Positions 42,683 to 53,908 of a stretch of 64,000 nt of DNA are shown here, piece after piece. Under the pieces are notes generated by a model, which was not told the origin of the DNA, made no database searches, and was given only the letters and a program-made list of their open reading frames with translations. Position 1 is the stretch's first letter. Each line of letters opens with the position of its first letter. The position numbers were made by a program, and so were the translations under genes. The stretch comes from Botrytis cinerea B05.10 (Eukaryota; Ascomycota; Leotiomycetes; Helotiales; Sclerotiniaceae), in assembly GCF_000143535.2 (NCBI RefSeq), contig NC_037319.1, positions 248,001 to 312,000 of the forward strand. The letters are read 5' to 3'.

Positions 42683-44950
42683 ATGATCGGAACATTTCTT
42701 ATAGGATTAGCTCTATGGACGTTGCTGCTGTGGAAAGTGGGAGATGCGTATCGTGGGTTCTTGAAGTATAGAGGGAGAGCAGAGAGTACTGGATTTCCTG
42801 TTATTGAGACGCGTGAGTGTATTCAAGGTTTGGAGTGAACGGAAACCAAGACGCTGATGTAAATGGGCGATTCTAGCTCTTGTGCCAATTGGATTGGAAA
42901 ATATAATTGCGTTGAAATTTATTGTTCCGATTTTGAGGAGATTACCTGGGACGAAGCATTGGGGATGGCTATAGTGAGTTTTTCCTCTCAACTATTTTCA
43001 TGCCCTCGTCTCCGAAAACCCTCAGAAAATAGTCCATCTAGCCATCTGACATCCCCAAAGTATAGCCAACCACCGCAACTCCTTCCTCGATCTCCGCTCT
43101 TCCTATGATCTCCATGGGGACACCTACGTATTCGCGACCCCGAACCTCAACCTCTTACGCACGACAAATGCAGAGTTGATAGCACAATTCACCACGCGAA
43201 AAAATGATTTCGTCAAACCTGTGAAGAATTACAAGGTGCTGGAATTCTTTGGGAAGAATATTGTGACGCTTGAAGGAGAGGAATGGAGGAGACATAAGAG
43301 GGTAGTGGCGAAGAGCTTTGGGGAGAAAAGTATCAAGTTGGTTTGGGGGGAGAGTGTTAGGCAAGCGGAGGGGATGATTAGAATTTGGGGTGGGAGGGGC
43401 AAGAGTAGCGAGAACGGTGATGAGGAGTTGAGGGTGGAAGATGCAGGGAGTGATACGGCCACTTTGAGTTTGCATGTTATCTGTGCTGTAGGATTTGGAG
43501 TACCGCAGTTGTGGGAAGGAGAAGGGGAAGCAGATGTGGACAATGAGAGTTTGAAGATTGAAGGGGAAGAGGCGCCGAATTTAGGGTTGAGTAAACCGGC
43601 TGGAGAACACTCATTGGGATTCAAAGATTGCATTAATTTGGTTTTTAGTAGTATTCTTGTAAGTAACAACTGAATGACAACAATGAAAAAGATAGAGGTA
43701 CTAATCGTGATATAGCTCATATTGATATGGCCGCAATGGATGTTGAGTAGGTTTGTTGACCCCCTCAAACATTCATATTGCTGACATTTCAAGAAATCTC
43801 ACCTATAAAGCGCCATGGACAGGTGTACAAAGCGTTTAAAGAAACAAATCAATACGTTGCTGGACTACTCGAACATAAAAAGAAGCAAATGTCAGCTGGA
43901 GAATATGACAAAGTTACCATGGATTTAATGGGTAAGATCCCAACTGTAAATTCACGTCGCTTCCGACGACACTAACAATATCAAGGAAATATGCTCAAAG
44001 CATCTACTGAAACTTCGGATTCCCCCAAGTCCTCTGTGATTTCACAACAAAACGACGACCTGCCCCTCACTGAAGCCGAAATCAAATCAAATGCTTTTAT
44101 ATTCCTCCTCGCTGGTCACGAAACCACTGGATCTAGCATCCAGCTTTGTTTCGTCTACCTCGCTATTTCCATCTTGTCTCAAACATCTATGCAAGCTGAT
44201 ATCGACTTGATTGTCGGCTCAAAGAAGCCACGGGATTGGACATATACGCGTGACTTTCCAAGATTGTACAATAGTATGGTAGGAGCGGTGCTGAATGAAG
44301 AACTGAGATTAATGCCGATAGCGGAAACAATCCCCAAGGTTACTGTAGGGGCACAGAAGTTAATGGTTGATGGGGTGGAGAAAGTTATACCGGCAGGATG
44401 TTTTATTCATCTGAATACTGTAGGGACACAGAGGAACCCGCGGTATTGGCCGCATAAGGTTTTGGAGGGGGGGAACACGGATTTGGATGATTTTGTGCCG
44501 GAAAGATGGATTGTCGAGAAAGCGGAAGAGGGCGAAGAGATGACATATGGGGATGAGAATGAGGATGAAGATGAGGACTTGGTAACGGGTGAAATGGACA
44601 GTGAGAGCTCTCCATTGTTTAAACCAGTCAAAGGAGCATTCATATCTTTTAGCGAGGGACCACGCGCTTGTCCGGGCAAGAAATTCGCGCAGGTGGAAAT
44701 GATTGCTGTTTTGACGGTGATATTTCAGAAATATAGTGTGGAATTGGATGTGTCAAGATGGGCGAGCGATGAGGAAGTACAGAGTATGAACGATGGAGAG
44801 AGGAGGGAAGTTTATGGAAAAGCTATCAGAGAAACGAAGGAGGTACTTGGGAGATGCAATCAAGCGCAGATAGTGCTAAAGATGGCAAAGGGGGATAAAG
44901 TGCCGTTAAGGTTTGTGGAAAGGGGGAAGGAAAGATTCCGTGGTTTGTAG
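42683..44950 (+). CDS. Cytochrome P450 monooxygenase
   Basis: Heme-thiolate oxygenase, probably ER-anchored by the N-terminal segment MIGTFLIGLALWTLLLW. Six exons: 42683-42812, 42877-42973, 43061-43658, 43716-43746, 43794-43931, 43986-44950, for 652 residues. All landmarks are present: WRRHKRVVAKSF (C-helix), I-helix AGHETTGS (about 374), K-helix ExxR as EELR (about 436), PERW, and heme loop FSEGPRACPG with the Cys ligand near 560. Exon 3 must start after AAAG at 43060; the stronger-looking TATAG five bases downstream breaks the frame. The protein is longer than the usual 500-550 because of a Gly/Glu-rich insert after the C-helix and an acidic insert (about 30 residues, DENEDEDEDLV) between PERW and the heme loop. 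The subfamily and substrate cannot be named. No cluster partner is evident. Confidence 0.94.
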
Positions 44951-46204
44951 GAGTGGGGGGAGAGTGTGAGGGCTGCATGTATATCACGTAGATGAATATC
45001 CAAAGACCTTTCCTGCGATTTATAGTTGGAGTATTTATATCGTGTCTCCAAGACCCCTTTCACTACCACTAATCGAAAGGTTGGGTCTACCCAGCCTGCC
45101 CAGCTCACTGTCCCCAATGGTGCACGTACATCAAAGGCGAGAAAGTAACGAATCAATGGAATAATCGAGGTGAGAGCCACAATGATAGGAGAAGATAGAC
45201 ATGAATTAATTGGTGCGTGGTGATTTTATTCGAGGAATGGGCACTGCTAATAAGGGGTGAATGCTTCTAGCCGATTGATTACCTTGCCCTCTTCCGACTT
45301 GGAGTAGGTCTTGAGAGGCTAGGAGTTTTGTTTCTTGTAAGTATCGTAAAACGAAATTCACGAAAATCTATGCAGTTGAGGAATCGTTTCTTGAATGTTG
45401 ATACAAAGATTCGAGGCGGTTGTAGCATCTGAAGATGGATTCTTAGGGCGTGGCAGGGTAGGTACTCACAACAGAACAGGCTATGAAGGATGGAGTTTAG
45501 CGTATGCTGAAAATCATCATCAGTGGGTAACCTTAAGCCTAGATCCGAGCTTTCGGCAGCAACCTCCAGCCTAGAGGATTTTCTCGAAAAAGTCTATCGT
45601 CCGTCGTGAGATCTCCATCGAGCAATGAGATGATTGAATGTTGGTCTTGGAGCTCAAAGGGAGAGGAGAATGACGACTGCAAATCCTACACCGGTGTGTT
45701 GAGGCTTGTGTCTAGGCTTATGTATAGGAGCACGAGCACTGTCTTGTATATACACACGTATCTAGACATGAATATATACGCAGCTACACATAAATATATA
45801 CGTAATAGGTATATTTTCTGAAACATTGACTATAGATAGAACTAGTCATCGAGCAATGCTCCCCAAGAGAAGAGATATACGTGGAGTCGGCACTAGATGT
45901 AGCTGGAAGTAAGATTATTGAGTGAAGATTGACATCAACACACACCACAGCTGAGCTGAGCTTCGGAACGGCGACACAAAAGCAAGAGCAAGAAATGAAT
46001 TAGGAAAAGCCACCATAGCCATATCTGTGAGCACTTCTCCGTCTCCTGTGCTTGAACATCATCGACATCGACATCAAATCTTTTCCATCGATTGTACGGC
46101 CCATTCTTTTCATCACATTTACCTTTCGCCTCATCATTTCCCCACACAGCACGCTGCAGGACCATTCGAGATCGATCCACCCACCCGCAATCATCCCTGG
46201 CAAT
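44951..46204. other. Intergenic stretch
   Basis: 1.25 kb between the P450 and the next gene. The last 150 bases are C-rich with many CATC units and probably form the leader. No gene supported. Confidence 0.6.
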
Positions 46205-47790
46205 ATGAGTATCATTGAAGAAGCTCCAAAGCGAAACCACAACCACAACCACAACCACAATCACAACATCATCAACACCGACAGGTCTTCATCGCCGAAT
46301 CCAGCCAAGAGTATATCGCCCGCTGGCAGACCTTCAAAAGTGACTGGGGATGAGCCTACAGCAACATTGAATCGACGTCGTACCAATCGTTGGTCCACAG
46401 ATGGAATCCCGCCAGGCGGAAGCCGTCGTAGGAGTTCGAATTTCTCGGAATATTCGCTGAACGAGCTCAACAAGAGTTTGCGGGATTCCACAGACGACAT
46501 TTTATTTCCTAAGCCTAGCGATATGAAGGAGGAACACAATCATGATTCTTCACACTGGGATTCGGCCCCTCTAGCCTTTGCGCTTCTGCCAGCCATTGGC
46601 GGTCTCTTCTTCACAAATGGAAATTCGGTCATAACGGATGTGATGCTCCTTGGATTTGCCGCAATTCTACTCAATTGGTCTGTAAGGGTACCATGTAAGT
46701 CAACCTTTTCCAGAGATCTGACATCCGCAACGTCGAAATAATGGCAGTGGACCGGCCTCGGGGGAGGCATCCATCGTAATCAATGCATGCTAATAGTTCA
46801 GGGGATTGGTATCATTCCGCACAGTCGATTCGAAGGAAAGAGGTATATAATGAGGAAATGAGTCAAGAGGAAGGAAGCGGAGATGAATGTGCGATGGAGT
46901 CTCCGAACGAAAACCTCGAAGATACGTCGGGCGACAAACCGAGCTCGCGTTCCAAGACCGGGCGACGTCAGCCTCTACACGAGACTGCTACCAATGAACT
47001 TTATGTGCATGAGATATTGGCTTTATTATCATGTTTCATATTTCCAATGGTCGGGGCATATATACTACATTCAATACGATCACAATTGAGCCGCCCGTCC
47101 GAAGGACTGGTCTCGAATTACAATTTGACCATTTTCTTACTAGCATCAGAATTGAGACCAATGGCACATCTAGTCAGGTTATTGCGAGCAAGAACACTGC
47201 ATTTGCAAAGAGTTGTGAATTCACATTCGTATGACGGTTCCGATAAAAAAACGTCTGAAAATAATGAAGCGTTGATCCGAAGATTGGAGGAATTAGAGGC
47301 CCGAGCCTCAGTTGTAGAGCCATCGACGGAAAGCATGCCAGAGCCGGTCTTGAATGGGAAGCAATCGGCAATGCTTACTACAGAAGTTCGTCGCACCATG
47401 CAACCTGATTTAGATGCTCTAAACCGAGCTGTACGCCGTTATGAAAAGCGTGCTACACTTCAATCATTCCAAACGGAAAGCCGTCTGTTGGATTTGGAAG
47501 CACGATTGAATGATGCCATCTCATTGGCGGCGGCAGCGGCAAATAATTCACAAAGACGCGGCACATTCAGAATGATATTCGATTGGATATCTTCAGCTAT
47601 GATTCTCCCATTGCAAGCTTTCGGTACTATCGCAAGCCTTCCCTTGAAAGCTCTTCTCTCGGTGGTTAATTACACCCGATTTCTACTTGGCGGCCATGAA
47701 ACAATGGAGAGACCTAAGAGAAATTCGAATAGTCGAAATACATCTCATGCAAAGGGTGTTGACCGTGTACAAAACAAATCAAAGAGATGA
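46205..47790 (+). CDS. Unrecognised membrane protein with coiled coils
   Basis: Two exons, 46205-46694 and 46802-47790 (107-nt intron, GTAAGT..TTCAG), give 492 residues. ATG 46205 is the first Met in frame. The N-terminus carries an Asn-His repeat (about residues 11-20) encoded by a hexanucleotide repeat, then an Arg/Ser-rich region. Hydrophobic segments lie at about 122-160 (PLAFALLPAIGGLFF, VMLLGFAAILL) and about 225-250 (ILALLSCFIFPMVGAYIL). Two helical coiled-coil stretches follow (ALIRRLEELEAR and LLDLEARLNDAISLAA), then a C-terminal amphipathic segment (MILPLQAFGTIASLP) and a basic tail. I do not recognise the family and assign no function; the membrane topology suggests an organelle or ER protein. 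The gene model is well supported by frame and splice sites. Confidence 0.82.
46233..46268 (+). repeat. Coding AACCAC hexanucleotide repeat (Asn-His run)
   Basis: About five AACCAC-like units in frame inside the gene above, encoding alternating Asn and His. A period of six keeps the frame on expansion or contraction. Confidence 0.8.
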
Positions 47791-48384
47791 AGATTGAACA
47801 GTTGGAAAGTTGGAATTTGGACATGACAATCATCAAGTTAGAACCAATGAATGAATAATTTATGCCACTTTCCTTTACTTGTTGCACGATATCTATACAC
47901 AAGGCTTGTTCACGGGTTTGTCCACAGACCTATTCACAAGCCTATTCACAAGCCTCTTGAAACACGTTTTCGCAACGACTATGTGATTGGTTTCCAAGAG
48001 TTGAATAGTTACACGGGCTGTGAGAAACGTATCATAGGGGTTCCATTAATCGAGGGGCCTCACAGGTAGTTTATTGTCGTGCGGGTGTAACGCATACAAA
48101 TCCGACTCAATTGTTGATGGCTTTCGATTTAAACAACCTTGAGAGAACATGGCGAGAAGTTGCTGAAATCTGGAGTTTGCTCATCTGTCGATGACGAATT
48201 ATTAGGAAGAATAAGAAAGTATGAGTCAATATGATTCAACATGATTTCCAGCAATTCAGATCTTGAGGCTTAAGAACGGATGATGCCCTTCATTTGTGAT
48301 TTCTAAACATGTTGAGATTTTTTTCCACAATATTCATATTCATTCTCCCGCACTTTAGACCTTTCTGGCCTTAGTCTAACGATA
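47791..48384. other. Intergenic stretch with CACAAGCCT-like repeats
   Basis: About 600 bases. Around 47910-47960 there are imperfect repeats of TATTCACAAGCC. No gene supported. Confidence 0.5.
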
Positions 48385-48510
48385 ATGCCTCTCAAGTCCG
48401 ATATTCACATCAATGTTGCATAGTTTGAGCCAAGCAACACATCGGCAGGTACAGCTAAAGCTAATAAGGATTTGATCAACTTGCTGAGAGATGGTCCGAA
48501 ATGGTTTGAG
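48385..48510 (+). pseudogene. Possible first exon of the hydrolase gene, interrupted by TAG
   Basis: ATG 48385 opens a frame (MPLKSDIHINVA) that meets TAG at 48421-48423. It then stays open (FEPSNTSAGTAKANKDLINL...KWFE) up to a good donor, GTTTGG at 48511, which splices in phase 0 to the hydrolase body. The text after the stop resembles the usual N-terminal lead-in of this hydrolase class. This looks like a first exon carrying one nonsense change at codon 13. Confidence 0.5.
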
Positions 48511-48563
48511 GTTTGGTTGTCAGTCTATATGTAGCTTGCTCATTACTTATTGCTACTTCCCAG

Positions 48564-49521
48564 ATGGGTGCTTCAAAATATCGCGAGACGAGGGATGCAG
48601 GCAAGACTCCCATCCCAAAGCCCAAGCTCTTGCCAGATGGTCTCGACATAGAAATCCCTTCTCGTGATAGTGATCGAGCGATCCCTTGTCGTTTAGTGTA
48701 TCCATCTTGGCGCAAAACCATAGAGGAAAGAAAGAAGACAAGAGCAATTGGATATCTTATACATGGAGGTGGATGGGTTCTTGGTGATCAACATTCTGCT
48801 GATGTACTCCTCCAATTTTGTGCTGATGCTGGAGACCTGGCAATTGTGTCAGTTGGTTATCGACTTGCTCCTGAATTTCCTTTTCCATGTGGTCCGAATG
48901 ATTGTATTGACGTGGGAAAATACTTGGTCAAAAATGGAGAAGGAGTTTTAGGTAGCCCATTGAAATTTATTGGGGGAGAGGTATGTTGGGCCGTTATCAT
49001 CATATGATACATCTACTAACACCACGCAATAGAGTGCAGGTGCTCATTTATCCTCACTTGTCGCTTTCCATCTTCTCAAACCCCTTCCTGACTTTAACTT
49101 GTCCGGGCTAATTCTCCATTGTGGTATATACGATCTCACAATGCTTCCCCAATGTCGAAACTTTCTTCGTCCCAATTTAATACTCGACCATAATTTGATG
49201 CGTAAATTCGTCGACGCGTTCCTCCCTGATATGTCTGACGAACGAAAGAAACATCCTCTCGTATCCCCATACTATGAAGATCTCGAGATTTTCAGAGGAC
49301 GATTACCAAGTGCTCTTTTTACATGTGGTACAGAAGATCCGTTGCTCGATGATTCGGTGACTATGGCTACAAAGTGGATGATGGTGGGTGGGGAGGCTGT
49401 GGTTAAAATTTATACCGGGGCCCCGCATGCGTTTATTAACTTGAAGGATCAGTTGAAGGAGGCCATTGATGCACAAGAGGATACGAAGACTTGGATCAAG
49501 GATTGCATAGCGAATTTGTGA
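48564..49521 (+). CDS. Alpha/beta hydrolase, HSL/GDXG esterase type
   Basis: Serine esterase or lipase-like hydrolase, probably cytosolic. Two exons, 48564-48980 and 49033-49521, joined in phase 0 across a 52-nt intron, give 301 residues from Met 48564. The oxyanion motif HGGGW (IGYLIHGGGWVLGD) is intact. The nucleophile motif GESAG is split by the intron as GGE|SAG, with Ser immediately after the junction. The strand motif SVGYRLAPEFPFP is characteristic of this family. The acid is in CGTEDPLLDD and the base in GAPHAF, so the triad looks complete. Members usually have about 40 more N-terminal residues; these are encoded just upstream (48385-48510) but are blocked by a TAG. The gene may therefore start at 48564 as a shortened enzyme, or be newly inactivated. 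The substrate is unknown. Confidence 0.88.
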
Positions 49522-51228
49522 TGGTGTTGGGTGTGTGAGAAGGGTGGGGACTGTGTCATGAGGGTTCGGTGCTTCTCTGAGATGAAATTGAATTGGGGAG
49601 TGTAATGAGGGTGTTTGTATTTGGAAAAATCGGGGAGAGGTGTTGGCGGAGAAATTTTGTTTCAATATAGATTGGATTGTGCATCTTTTCTAGTCGCACT
49701 TGTTCTTTCCCTTATATAGCTCCCAATTTCCTCGGTCACTGAATAACGTATGAAGAAATAAATGTCTGTGGCCTGGAAACTTATGATCTTAATATTTTCT
49801 GGTAGTTTTGGTGGTATGTTGAGCTACCAAACAAAAACTTTCAATATGACATTCGTGTTCTACAACCTGGATATGTTTTCGGAGGCGCGTTTGTTGCGTA
49901 TCCTTGGAAGTGAGGGGATGGCTGTTGAGATGTTATGTCTGTCGACTAGTGTGTAATTTGTTGTATTGTACTTAGAGAATATGATCTGGAAATTACATGA
50001 TATCTTTATTTAGTATTTATTGTTGCTTTTTTCCTGTAAATTAAAAAGGTGATATTATCCTACTCTTATATTTTGATCCTCTGTCTTTGTGTGTTTTCAT
50101 CTCAAGTATGTCAGTTTATTTTGTTGTTATTGTATGGTGATTTATTTTGTTTATTATATGTAACTCTTTAGATTAGTTAGGATATATATAAAGGCTACTC
50201 TTATATGATTTCTGCTGTTTTTTTATTCTTTTACGATATGAGAATACCTACGTGTGGTGTAATTCTAAGGGTGAATGAAAAATTACTACAGATTCCTTTT
50301 TTTTCTTGCATTGCATTGCATTGCATTGCTTGGGATTTTAACTCCTGAGCGTAAGTAACAAATTTTGAATACGTCAGAATGATGAATTATTTTTTCGTCT
50401 TCTGCGTTTTCGATACATTGTTGATACATTTTTCTGTTCCCGTCGTAAAGTCTTTCCGCCCTCGCCAAATTCTTCTCGCGCATTTTAGCGTCTCGGCTCC
50501 CCTTTCTCGCTATCCCTAATGAGTTGCTCAATAGAATTTTTGGGGGTCCAACCACATCACATCATTTGATTCCTCAATAGAAAGGTGGATAATTCACATC
50601 ATTTGCTGAGAAGTGTCTCGGGTTCTGATCTTGGATTTCTTATTGAGAGTTTGGGGTGCGGAATGAAACTGGGTGGATTGGAGTTAGTCGTGCTGGAATT
50701 TTGGGGGATTTGTGAAGAGCTTTTGGGGTGATTCGTGAATTGATATTTTTTACCACATTTTTCTGTCTCTATTGAATGTCCGGTAGCTGAGATAGAGTAT
50801 ATCTCAACAGAGAGATTATTTCGTTGAGACGATGGAGACTACAAGCTTTACACTTCTACTCACAGCAAGAATTATTGATTTTCCTTTAAACTAATATCTG
50901 GATTATACTTGAGCTTCGATTTGTCTATCACAAACACGTCTCGCGGGAATCTCCACCTCCCATGATAAATCAACCATCGAAATAGAAATATTCTTTGTTC
51001 AATCCACATCTCTTGTTTCTACTTGCTTAAGCTATCTACTATCATTTCAATCCACCTCAATTTGTTTCGGCACACTCGTGTTCCGTCTCACTTTTCTTCA
51101 CTGAGAGTTAATTACTTTTATTTTGAGGAGAGGTGATATTCAAATATCTGCCTCTCACCTCACCTCTCATTTCTTGATATTGATTTTCCTTTGCATTGGA
51201 CTCTCAAAACCGCTTTCACTTCAACATC
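49522..51228. other. Intergenic stretch, T-rich, with TTGCA repeat
   Basis: 1.7 kb. It is T-rich from 49.98 to 50.3 kb and holds a pentanucleotide repeat near 50306. The last 300 bases are pyrimidine-rich and probably hold the STE3 promoter and leader. No gene supported. Confidence 0.6.
50306..50329 (+). repeat. TTGCA pentanucleotide repeat
   Basis: Four and a half perfect TTGCA units after a T-run. Confidence 0.85.
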
Positions 51229-53401
51229 ATGTCCACGATCATAAGCACAGGACCTGATGCACCAGGAGTAAATTATTCTGTATCCGCCAATGCAATTACT
51301 CTTCCACTATTCTCCATACTCTTCATACTACTCCTAATCGTTCCATTCCGTCTTCTCTACCGCGTCAACAATATAGCCGCCTGCGCACTCGTCACAATAA
51401 ACATAATTTCCCTCATCTTTGTCGCCATGAATGCTCTCCTCTGGCCTACCGATTCCCTCGCCTCTCGATTCTCCGGCCACATAGTCTGCGATATCCAAGT
51501 ACTGATCCGTCAAGCTCTCTACACAGCGATGACCTCAACAACATGTTGCATATCTTTGTTTCTCGCAAGAGCGGTAAATACGGATAACGCATGTATGCAT
51601 GAAAGTCGAGCGATGAAAAGAAGAAGAGTAGCGAAAGATTGTGCGTTTTGTTTTTCGATCCCGATTTTGCAAGTCGCGCTGCATTACACAATACAGACGA
51701 ATAGGTTCACGGTTATGACTATTTATGGATGTGTGGATGTGACAGATTTGAGTTGGCCGAGTATTGTTATTTTACATATTTGGCCACTCATTTTTGCGTG
51801 TTTGAATTGTTATTTTGCTTGTATGTATTGTGAATTTCTCATGTACATCATTTTGAGATATGCATATTGGGAAACAAACTAACAAAACTTATAGTCCTAG
51901 TGATTTATCGTCTCCGTCGACACCGCACGAATTTTACTAGTACTCTTTCCTCTTCCTCTTCGGGCCTCAGTCCTCGTCGATTCTTCAAACTTTTTTCCAT
52001 GTCCCTTATTCTTCTAATAGTATACTTTCCAGTCGTTATTTATTATTTCTATCTCAATGTAAGCTGGCCTTTACACGCATATTCTTGGTCATATGTTCAT
52101 GATCCTTCATTTTGGCCTACGATTTTCTTCTGGAGAATTGCGGATGCGCCAAAGGGTATGCAGTATGATGCATGGAATTGGAATTCTTTGGCTTTTTTAA
52201 TTGTGATATTCTGGGGTTGTAATAGCGAGGGGATGGAGATTTATAGAAAGGGATTATGTAAATTGGGACTGGCGAGGTGTTGGCCGAGATTGAGGATGAG
52301 CATGCAAGAAAGAAGAATGGAGAAAATGGAGGGGAACAGTAGGGCTGGGATGAGTGGTGGGAGTGTGAGTGGGAGTTGGGCAGGTAAATTTGATTTGATT
52401 ACGAAGACGATTCATTATTTTGAGGATCAGGAGGCGAAAAGTAGGAAACAGAGTGTAGCTACAACAACTACATTGGGCGATGAAGTGTATGTTTTGATGC
52501 CTCCTAAATTCCATATATTATCTGAGAATATTGAATCTAACGGATTGATAGGATGAATACCGCGAGCCGCAAGCCCTCTCATACCCCAACCTATGAATCA
52601 GTCAAGTCCAGCAACTCGGGTTGTAAATCCCTCGATACAACTAGCTACAATCCATCGGCCTACAAAATCTCCGACGCGACAACTTGCGAAACCATAAATG
52701 AGAAAGAGACTTCCATCTCATCTACATCTGCTACTTGCAAAGACTCAGATGTCATCTCCCCAGTTTCGATAACACCGAGCCCAAATAATACGTACTCGCA
52801 TTTTCCAGATCATGAATTAGGGGGTGAGGAGGTTACAATCCCGTCACAAACTTCAGCAGGGATGTGGAGGACCTTTAGAACGCATCTCAATCCACTATCT
52901 CTGGGTTCCTTACTTGTTCGTGGCCAGAAACCAAATAATCAGGATTCGCATACTGGATATCATCCGCACTCCAACTCACGCTCAACAATTCATCCGACTC
53001 CAAACTTAAACCCCACCATCACAAATCAGAATTCAACACACGAGACAAAAATATGGGCGACTGGTGCTCTGAAAGATTCGAATGAAGAACATAAAGAATC
53101 CAATACAGGGCTGTCGGTTACTGGGGATTCGACTAAATCTCTGGGTGATTATGCGGAAGATGAGAATTGTAATCCAGATGATCTTCTTGCGAATCCGAAA
53201 CCGGGAACTAGGGTTTACAGAGAGAGAGAGAGACGGGAAAAGATTTCGGAGAGAGAAGAGAGAAAGAAGGTGATGGAAAAGGAGAGGAGAGAAAAGGATG
53301 AGGGGAATGAGAAAAGAAGCGGAATAGGCGAGGGATTGAATGTTGAGCGGACTTTTGATATTGTGGAAGAGAGAAGTATTGGAAGAGCGTGTAGCTCTTG
53401 A
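51229..53401 (+). CDS. STE3: STE3-type pheromone receptor (a-factor class GPCR)
   Basis: Seven-transmembrane receptor that senses the lipopeptide pheromone of the opposite mating type and signals through a G protein and MAP kinase. Three exons: 51229-51820, 51895-52486, 52552-53401 give 677 residues; phases agree. The STE3 fold is clear: a short N-terminus, TM1 LFSILFILLLIVPF, TM2 ACALVTINIISLIF, the segment WPTDSLASRFSGHIVCDIQV, TM3 with LYTAMTSTTCCISLFLAR, and TM5 VILHIWPLIFACLNCYF. Then comes the third loop YRLRRHRTNF, TM6 LILLIVYFPVVIYYF and TM7 NSLAFLIVIFWGCN. The C-terminal tail is very long (about 370 residues against a usual 150-200) and ends in a highly charged Arg/Glu helix. The third exon codes most of it. 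If exon 3 is not used, the receptor would end 18 residues after 52486. Confidence 0.92.
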
Positions 53402-53560
53402 TGATTCGTGGAAAAATGTTGCTCTTAGTCTTGGAGATTGGGATGATGGTGGTTGAGATGTACACTTTTCTTTTGAGGCCTGATTAATTACTTGTCTGCT
53501 TTCTTATGGAGATAATTTAGTAGCTCTAGAGTAAAAGACACTTTTTAATATATCAGGGTA

Positions 53561-53588
53561 TTCCCAAGACTGCCAACTAGCGGCGCCG
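53561..53588 (+). repeat. MITE left terminal inverted repeat
   Basis: 28-bp end; differs from the right end at two positions near the tip. It is followed by a small CGGAC..GTCCG inverted repeat. Confidence 0.88.
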
Positions 53589-53878
53589 GACGTGGTCCGT
53601 GCAATATACCTTGTATGAAGAAGTCTGGTTGGTTGGATTGGCTTTTGTAATGCTTTTTTAAATCACTCTATTTATAAAATAGGATATTGGTTTTAAATAA
53701 TGATTTCCTAAGTATTAGTTAAAAGGAAAAGATTAGAAATTAATATTTATTATTATATTCAAAATTTTGAAATGGAAATAATACTAAATATATTTTATAT
53801 TAACGATTAAATGTGAATATCTGATCAAATTCTAAGAATCCTGACGATATAATTGGTCAATAAGTGCATATTAAGCGA

Positions 53879-53906
53879 CGGCGCCGCTAGTTGGCAGTCT
53901 AGGGGA
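53879..53906 (-). repeat. MITE right terminal inverted repeat
   Basis: Inverted partner of the left end, followed immediately by the TA duplication. Confidence 0.88.
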
Positions 53907-53908
53907 TA

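Larger units (their letters stand above)
53559..53908. mobile_element. MITE with 28-bp terminal inverted repeats and TA target duplication
   Basis: The 346-bp element spans 53561-53906 and is flanked by TA on both sides (53559-53560, 53907-53908). Left terminal repeat 53561-53588 and right terminal repeat 53879-53906 match as inverted copies at 26 of 28 positions, sharing the perfect core GACTGCCAACTAGCGGCGCC plus G. The ends are GC-rich, but the interior is extremely AT-rich and codes for nothing. TA duplication and size fit a Tc1/mariner or Fot1-type non-autonomous element mobilised in trans. It sits 160 bp after the STE3 stop. Confidence 0.88.

Noticed and set aside
42974..43065. Apparent frameshift in the P450 gene if TATAG at 43065 is the acceptor
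   Set aside because: Acceptor AAAG at 43060 restores the frame and gives the expected family sequence (WGWLYIANHRNSF), so no mutation is needed.
43229..43792. 187-codon antisense frame over the P450
   Set aside because: It is the complement of a proven coding exon; no independent motif or promoter.
42683..49521. Secondary-metabolite cluster formed by the P450 and hydrolase
   Set aside because: No backbone synthase, transporter or pathway regulator is nearby; the intervening gene is unrelated in appearance.
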